A DNA stretch of 46,628 nt from JBMOGA01 sp049318625 (GTDB lineage Bacteria; Pseudomonadota; Alphaproteobacteria; Rhizobiales; Hyphomicrobiaceae). A program made the position numbers and the translations under genes. The notes beneath the pieces were generated by a model. That model had not been told where the DNA came from. It made no database searches and was given only the letters and a program-made list of their open reading frames with translations. The DNA is taken from the NCBI GenBank assembly GCA_049318625.1, contig JBMOGA010000027.1, positions 1 through 46,628 of the forward strand. Direction: 5' to 3'. Positions 42,423 through 46,628 of this stretch are shown here, piece after piece. Numbering within the stretch: position 1 is the first letter of the stretch; each line of letters starts with the position of its first letter.

Positions 42423-43250
42423 TTAATGCAACCGTAGTGGAAAGTAGCGCTGCACCAACTCGTCGATGCGACCGTTGTCCCGCAGCGTCTTGAGGGCGGC
42501 GTTGACCGTGCGGGCGAGTTCGAGGTCGCCCTTGGCCAGCGCGATCGCCATGCCGTCGCCGAAGTACCGCGGCTCGATGAATGCGCCGCCGATCAGCTCG
42601 CAGCAGGCCCGCGAGGCGGTGCCCGTGACCCAGAACACGAGGCCGATGCCGTCGTCGAAAATGGCGTCGACCCGCCCGGCCATCAGCGCGTCGCGCGCAA
42701 GCTCCGGGGATGCGAACGCCTCGATGCGGCTGTCCCGGAAGAAGGCGCGGGCGTACGCCTCGTGGGCGGTCGCGCGGGTCACGCCGATGCGCTTGCCGTC
42801 GAGCCCCTGTGGCGTGGCTTGCAGCGCCGCCGGCTTCAGGCTGGCGAAACGGGCGCCGACGGGCAGATAGCGGTCGCTGAAATCGGCGCGCTTCAACGTT
42901 TGTGCCGAGATCGCGTGGCCGGCGATCACCGCATCGGCGTCGCCGCGCGCCAGCGCCTGCAGCAGTTCGGCCCACGGGCGCGCCTGGACATCGCACGTGG
43001 CCCCGGCTTCGAGGCAGATCGCCCGCGCCAGATCGACGTGGAATCCGGCCAGTGCGCCTTCCTCGTCGACAAAATTGAACGGCGGAAAGTCGTTGTCGGT
43101 CAGAAACCGCAACACGGCACGGCGGGCGGGCGCCTCGCGGGTGGCCGGCGCGACCCCCTGCGGCACGGCTTGCGCATAAGAGACGTGCACGTCACAAATG
43201 GTCGCCAGGAGTATCGCAACGACCGCCAGGACCCTCGTGGATCGCAGCAT
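42423..43250 (-). CDS. Periplasmic solute-binding protein, family 3
   Basis: An SBP_bac_3-type protein (275 residues from ATG 43250) with a signal peptide ending near residue 26 (VSYA before QAV). The start of the mature fold is LRFLTDNDFPPFNFVDEEG, followed by GFHVDLARAICLEAG and ARGDADAVIAGHAI. Two-lobe features continue (GKRIGVTRATAHEAY and GRVDAIFDDGIGL). It resembles polar amino-acid binding proteins. No permease or ATPase gene is adjacent, so it may serve a transporter encoded elsewhere. GTG 43298 is an alternative start but would bury the signal peptide. Confidence 0.85.
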   Translation of the reverse strand: MLRSTRVLAVVAILLATICDVHVSYAQAVPQGVAPATREAPARRAVLRFLTDNDFPPFNFVDEEGALAGFHVDLARAICLEAGATCDVQARPWAELLQALARGDADAVIAGHAISAQTLKRADFSDRYLPVGARFASLKPAALQATPQGLDGKRIGVTRATAHEAYARAFFRDSRIEAFASPELARDALMAGRVDAIFDDGIGLVFWVTGTASRACCELIGGAFIEPRYFGDGMAIALAKGDLELARTVNAALKTLRDNGRIDELVQRYFPLRLH

Positions 43251-43364
43251 GGATTTCAGATGCTCCGGTTGGGATCTCGCAGGGGCACCCGACGCCACGA
43301 TCCGATTTGATCGTCGGGGACGGACGCGGCACCGGCCGGAAGGTCATACTGCCGGATTGTGGCC

Positions 43365-45032
43365 ATGACCAGCCTGCGGGCGGCGCAATCCAAGGCCGAT
43401 CCGGCTGACCCGCCCCGGGCTCCCGACGACCGCCGCATCGCCGCCCTCTTGCTTTCGCTCGCGCTGGCTCATCTGCGCCGTGTGTGGCCGCGGATGTCGG
43501 CCGCCGCGCCGCCGGCACGGTGGCTGGTGGCGACGCTTGTGGCCATGGTCGGGGCGCTGGCCGGCGCCGCGGCCGTCGCCGCCGACGTCGCCCGCGCCGC
43601 CGTCAACGTGCTGCTCGCCCTCCCCTTCCTGACCCTCGCCGTATGGCGGCTGGCGGCGCTGGCGGCGCCACGGCGTGGCAGCACCGCGAGCCGCCCCCTC
43701 TCGGCCATCGACTGGCCGGCCTATACCGTTCTGGTTCCCCTGCACCGGGAGGCCGACGCCCTGCCCGGTCTCGTCGACGCGCTCCAGGCTCTCGACTATC
43801 CGCGCGACCGCCTGGAAATCCTGCTGTTGCTCGAGGAAGCCGACGGCGCCACGCGCCTGGCCGCCGCCCGTCTCGACCTGCCGCCCGAGTTCCGCATCGT
43901 CGTCGTTCCGGATGCCGCCCCGCGCACCAAGCCCAAGGCATTGGCCCTGGCCCTGCTGATCGCGCGCGGCGACCTGATCACCGTCTACGATGCCGAGGAC
44001 ACCCCCGATCCAGCGCAACTGCGCGACGCCGCCCTCGCCCTGCTGGCTGACCCAAGGCTCGCCTGCGTGCAAGCCCGCCTCGCCATCGACAACGCGCCGG
44101 CCACCTGGCTCACCCGACAGTTCGCCATGGAATACGCGGTGTTGTTCTCGGGCCTCCTGCCCGTGTTGGTGCGATGGCGGGCGCCTGTCCCGCTCGGCGG
44201 CACGTCGAACCATTTCCGGCGCGCGGCCCTCCTCGCATCCGCCGGTTGGGACCCCTACAACGTCACCGAGGATGCCGACCTCGGCGTGCGGCTGCATCGG
44301 CTCGGCTATCGGGTCGGTCTGCTCGATTCCGAAACCCGAGAGGAAGCGGTGGCGCACTTCCAGCCCTGGCTGCGCCAGCGTACGCGCTGGGTGAAGGGGT
44401 GGATGCAGACCTGGGCCGTTCACATGCGGTCGCCGGCCGCGATCGTGCGGGAAACCGGATGGCGCGGTCTGTTCTTCCTGCAACTCGTCCTCGCCGGGCC
44501 GCTGCTCTCGGCGCTCGTGCACCCGCTCTTCTATGTGATGCTGGCCGCCGACTTTTGGTCCGGCGAACTCTTCCGCCTGCCGGAGTCGGCCTCGGGACGG
44601 CTGTTGATGGGCGTCACCACATTCAATCTTCTGGTCGGTTATCTGGCTGCAATCGGGCTGACGGCGGCTCTCGCGATCCGGGCCGGCGCGCGGCCGTCGC
44701 TCGCTCAGATCGCCGGGATACCGGTCTACTGGCTCTTGATGTCGCTGGCGGCCTACCGCGCTGTGCTGCACTTGATCACCCAGCCCCACCATTGGGAGAA
44801 GACGCCGCACGCGCCCCGTCCCAGCCGGCAAGGCGACGTCAAGTCAGGCGGACTGGGCCACGACGACCGGGATTGTCGCGCAGGGCCGGCCCGGGTCGCC
44901 CGGGGCATCGGCCGGCTCGGGCCGCCAGACCGAGATGTCGAGGGGCTGGCCGCTCTCGGCGAGCCGGTAGAGGAATTCCATGAGCTGGAAATGCTCCTCG
45001 ATCGGCACCCGGACGACGACCGACGCCGGTAG
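43365..45032 (+). CDS. Membrane GT2 glycosyltransferase
   Basis: A processive-type GT2 enzyme. Hydrophobic helices lie at about residues 50-105, then the GT-A domain (YTVLVPLHREADALPGLVDA near 123-142). The aspartates of VYDAEDTPDP (about 206-215), TEDADLG (about 301-307) and QRTRW (about 337-341) are the D,DxD,D,QxxRW set of cellulose-synthase-like enzymes. C-terminal helices follow at about 370-470. This suggests polysaccharide polymerisation with UDP-sugars; the product is unknown. The tail after HHWEKTPHAP (about 480) is low-complexity and overlaps the small minus-strand gene for 189 bases, so the natural end may be disturbed. GTG 43359 is an alternative start. Confidence 0.85.
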   Translation: MTSLRAAQSKADPADPPRAPDDRRIAALLLSLALAHLRRVWPRMSAAAPPARWLVATLVAMVGALAGAAAVAADVARAAVNVLLALPFLTLAVWRLAALAAPRRGSTASRPLSAIDWPAYTVLVPLHREADALPGLVDALQALDYPRDRLEILLLLEEADGATRLAAARLDLPPEFRIVVVPDAAPRTKPKALALALLIARGDLITVYDAEDTPDPAQLRDAALALLADPRLACVQARLAIDNAPATWLTRQFAMEYAVLFSGLLPVLVRWRAPVPLGGTSNHFRRAALLASAGWDPYNVTEDADLGVRLHRLGYRVGLLDSETREEAVAHFQPWLRQRTRWVKGWMQTWAVHMRSPAAIVRETGWRGLFFLQLVLAGPLLSALVHPLFYVMLAADFWSGELFRLPESASGRLLMGVTTFNLLVGYLAAIGLTAALAIRAGARPSLAQIAGIPVYWLLMSLAAYRAVLHLITQPHHWEKTPHAPRPSRQGDVKSGGLGHDDRDCRAGPARVARGIGRLGPPDRDVEGLAALGEPVEEFHELEMLLDRHPDDDRRR

Positions 45033-45122
45033 CCCGTCGGCGACGGTGCGAAACACGATGGTGGATCGGACCGAGGCTTCGATCATGTCGCTGCTGATGT
45101 CACGCACAACTTCGAACTGCAT
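44844..45122 (-). CDS. Small protein of unknown function, antisense to the GT2 tail
   Basis: From ATG 45122 (GGGAG about 9 bases upstream) this encodes 92 residues: MQFEVVRDISSDMIEAS, then a strand-rich stretch ending in VPIEEHFQLMEFLYRLAESG and a proline-rich tail. The alternation of hydrophobic and polar residues looks like a real fold, unlike the opposite-frame GT2 tail. ATG 45152 or 45251 would extend it. The family was not recognised. It converges with and overlaps the GT2 gene. Confidence 0.55.
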   Translation of the reverse strand: MQFEVVRDISSDMIEASVRSTIVFRTVADGLPASVVVRVPIEEHFQLMEFLYRLAESGQPLDISVWRPEPADAPGDPGRPCATIPVVVAQSA

Positions 45123-45866
45123 AGCGAGGGTCTCCCGATCCGCCTTCAACATTAGTAAGCATCGGTTATTTCGAACTGACAATAGTTCTTGTGCCGCACC
45201 GCGCTCACGATAATTTTGTCGTTGGTTTTCAATGGCGTTATTGTTGTCCACTGTTCAATTATTGGGTTGGTTGTTTTGAACCACGATCAAAATCTCGGGT
45301 TGAGCCAAAAAACGGCAATTTTCGAAGATCAGAAGACGAAATCCGCATAACCAGCACATCGTGTCGGGGGCTTATCCACAACAACGATTCGCGGCGTGCG
45401 GCCCGGCGCCGGGGCGCTTGGGCGGCGTGCCCCTCGGACGATGTCCAGAGGTTCGGACCTCAGGTCCGTGGGGCGGCGCCCGTGCGGCCGGGGCGCCGGC
45501 CGGCAGCGCGTGTGGTCGCGGGCGACGATATCCTGGTGGTTGTGACTGCGGCGATGCCTGAGCTGGGGCCGGCATCTGGGCGACGATTGCGGACGCAACC
45601 TGGGATTTCAGGTGGTCGCCGAGCCGCGACGCAACTTTCAGGCAAGTCGACGCTCGCACTTTCAACCTGGAATGACGGCCAAAGGCAGCCCGGGAGTAAA
45701 ATCCAGCCCAAAGCGCCGGAGAATAAATGAGGGAAATAAAAGAAGAAACTTCGCCGCTCGCGGAACGCCAACGGAAAAGCACACCTTGACGGAAAAAGTC
45801 GGCGTGAATTGACGAATCAAACAAATCACGTGAAAAACATGAAGATTCGAAAAACGAGGACCGCGC
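45123..45866. other. Intergenic region without a convincing gene
   Basis: 744 bases. The first ~220 are AT-rich and hold the promoter side of the small minus-strand gene. The middle is very GC-rich, with a palindrome CGGACCT-C-AGGTCCG at 45454-45468. The last ~150 are again AT- and purine-rich and lead into the adhesin ribosome binding site. A perfect DnaA box lies at 45372-45380. Open frames here (up to 179 codons on the + strand) have no recognisable family or ribosome binding site. Confidence 0.5.
45372..45380 (+). promoter_or_regulatory. Perfect DnaA box
   Basis: TTATCCACA, the full consensus 9-mer, next to an AT-rich stretch. A single copy in 46 kb is near chance expectation and no second strong box or origin-linked gene is nearby, so a role in replication is unlikely; a regulatory role is possible. 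Confidence 0.35.
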
Positions 45867-46628
45867 ATGTCTAGGCTGATCGCGCTACTGACTTTGGTGG
45901 CCACGCCATTGTTTCTGATCCAGACCGTTTCGGTCCAGGCGCAGTTCGTTTGCAGTGATGGCGGTGGTAACGGTGGCTCGTCTGTCACCACTACGGGTGT
46001 GGCCTGCGGCACCGGCGTCACAGCCAGCGGCACGGATGCCATCGCCATTGGCGTCGCGACAACCCCCGGCACGAGCATGATCGCCTCCGGCAATCAGTCG
46101 ATCGCCATTGGGGTCGACGCCAACGCCAGCGCCGACCAGTCGGTCGCCATCGGCAACACGGCCACCGCCAGCGGCATCGGCTCCGTGGCGCTCGGTAACG
46201 GCGCGAGTGCTCCTCACAACGGTTCGACCGCCATCGGCCAAGGCGCAACGACGACAGCGGCCAACCAGATCATGCTTGGCACGAACACGACCAACGTCGT
46301 CGTTCCGGGCACGTCGACCTTCACCGGAGCCTCGACCTTCAACGGTGGCGCAACCGTCGCAAACGGCTTTACAGCCGGTGGGGGTTCAACGCTCAACGGT
46401 GGTGCCACGGTCAACGGCGGTTCAGTGCTCAACGGCGGTTCAACGCTCAACGGCGGCGCTACGGTCAACGGCGCTTTCGCTGCCACGGGTGCATCGACCT
46501 TCACCGGAGCGGCGACATTCAACGGCGGTCTTAGTGTAGCGTCGGCTCAAACGGTCGATATGGGTGGCAACCGGTGTCAATCGGATTGGAACTTTGACCC
46601 CGGACCGAACTGCAATATTGACCCCGGC
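45867..46628 (+). CDS. YadA-head-like secreted adhesin (5' part)
   Basis: The reading frame is open from ATG 45867 (GAGGA 6 bases upstream) to the window end, 254 codons, without a stop. A signal peptide (residues 1-25, ending SVQA) is followed by YadA-type head repeats (TDAIAIGVATT, NQSIAIGVDANASADQSVAI, IGSVALGNGASA; about 56-126). NQIMLGTNTTNVVVPG (133-148) leads into hexapeptide repeats (149-221) and VDMGGNRC (230-237), which resembles the start of a neck segment. Trimeric autotransporters have this order, and a C-terminal beta-barrel would be expected beyond the window. Cys29, Cys47, Cys237 and Cys249 are odd for such proteins. Confidence 0.75.
   Translation, partial: MSRLIALLTLVATPLFLIQTVSVQAQFVCSDGGGNGGSSVTTTGVACGTGVTASGTDAIAIGVATTPGTSMIASGNQSIAIGVDANASADQSVAIGNTATASGIGSVALGNGASAPHNGSTAIGQGATTTAANQIMLGTNTTNVVVPGTSTFTGASTFNGGATVANGFTAGGGSTLNGGATVNGGSVLNGGSTLNGGATVNGAFAATGASTFTGAATFNGGLSVASAQTVDMGGNRCQSDWNFDPGPNCNIDPG
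46311..46529 (+). repeat. 18-bp tandem coding repeat (hexapeptide G-S/A-T-x-N-G)
   Basis: Codons 149-221 of the adhesin are built from near-identical 18-base units encoding GSTLNG, GATVNG, GSVLNG, ATFNGG and similar. The central block (GSTLNGGATVNGGSVLNGG) is the most uniform; degenerate units flank it (TSTFTG, ASTFNG, AAFAATG). Such repeats can expand or contract by slippage, changing stalk length. Confidence 0.85.

Noticed and set aside
45372..45380. Replication origin at the DnaA box
   Set aside because: Only one consensus box, no cluster, and no origin-linked genes such as dnaA, hemE or parAB nearby.
45372..45824. A 150-codon minus-strand frame in the gene-poor patch
   Set aside because: It lacks a recognisable family and ribosome binding site, and its C-terminal half is biased proline/arginine-rich sequence typical of GC-rich noncoding frames.
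46311..46529. CRISPR or other spaced repeat array
   Set aside because: The repeats are contiguous 18-base units in frame with the adhesin, without spacers, and fit a coding repeat.

Overview
The window is high-GC, densely coding DNA, in gene order and protein content typical of an alphaproteobacterium, most likely of the Hyphomicrobiales (Rhizobiales). The genus cannot be fixed from the sequence. No rRNA, tRNA, CRISPR array, insertion sequence or phage gene was found.

Positions 1-24765 hold a nearly complete division and cell wall (dcw) cluster on the + strand: mraZ, rsmH, ftsL, ftsI, murE, murF, mraY, murD, ftsW, murG, murC, murB, ddl, ftsQ, ftsA, ftsZ, then lpxC, bamD and ligA. Many genes overlap by 1 or 4 bases, as in one translationally coupled transcript. 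Three departures from the usual plan stand out. A lipase-like alpha/beta hydrolase on the minus strand separates mraZ from rsmH. FtsZ has no recognisable C-terminal conserved peptide. recN is absent between bamD and ligA.

Positions 24797-38231 hold a full phosphonate uptake and C-P lyase locus: phnCDE1E2 (ABC importer), phnF (GntR/HutC repressor), phnGHIJKL-phnM-DUF1045 (C-P lyase operon), phnN, a phosphonate-associated hexapeptide acetyltransferase and a second, divergent PhnM-like amidohydrolase. Two regulatory signals can be read directly. One is a paired GTCTAGAC operator between phnG and phnF. The other is a two-unit Pho box placed 8 bp upstream of a -10 element before phnC.

Positions 38263-43250 hold a small secreted protein, a CoxG/SRPBCC protein, a D-2-hydroxyacid dehydrogenase, a coupled pair that looks like the phosphate-starvation lipid-remodelling genes plcP (phospholipase C) and agt (glycolipid synthase), and an orphan periplasmic solute-binding protein. 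A weaker Pho-box-like element lies upstream of plcP. Together, 24.8-42.3 kb reads as a phosphorus-scarcity region: phosphonates are imported and cleaved for phosphate, while membrane phospholipids are degraded to diacylglycerol and replaced by glycolipids.

Positions 43365-46628 hold a membrane GT2 glycosyltransferase, a small gene that overlaps its 3' end antisense, about 0.74 kb without a convincing gene, and the 5' part of a secreted YadA-head-like protein with a hexapeptide repeat stalk that runs off the window end.
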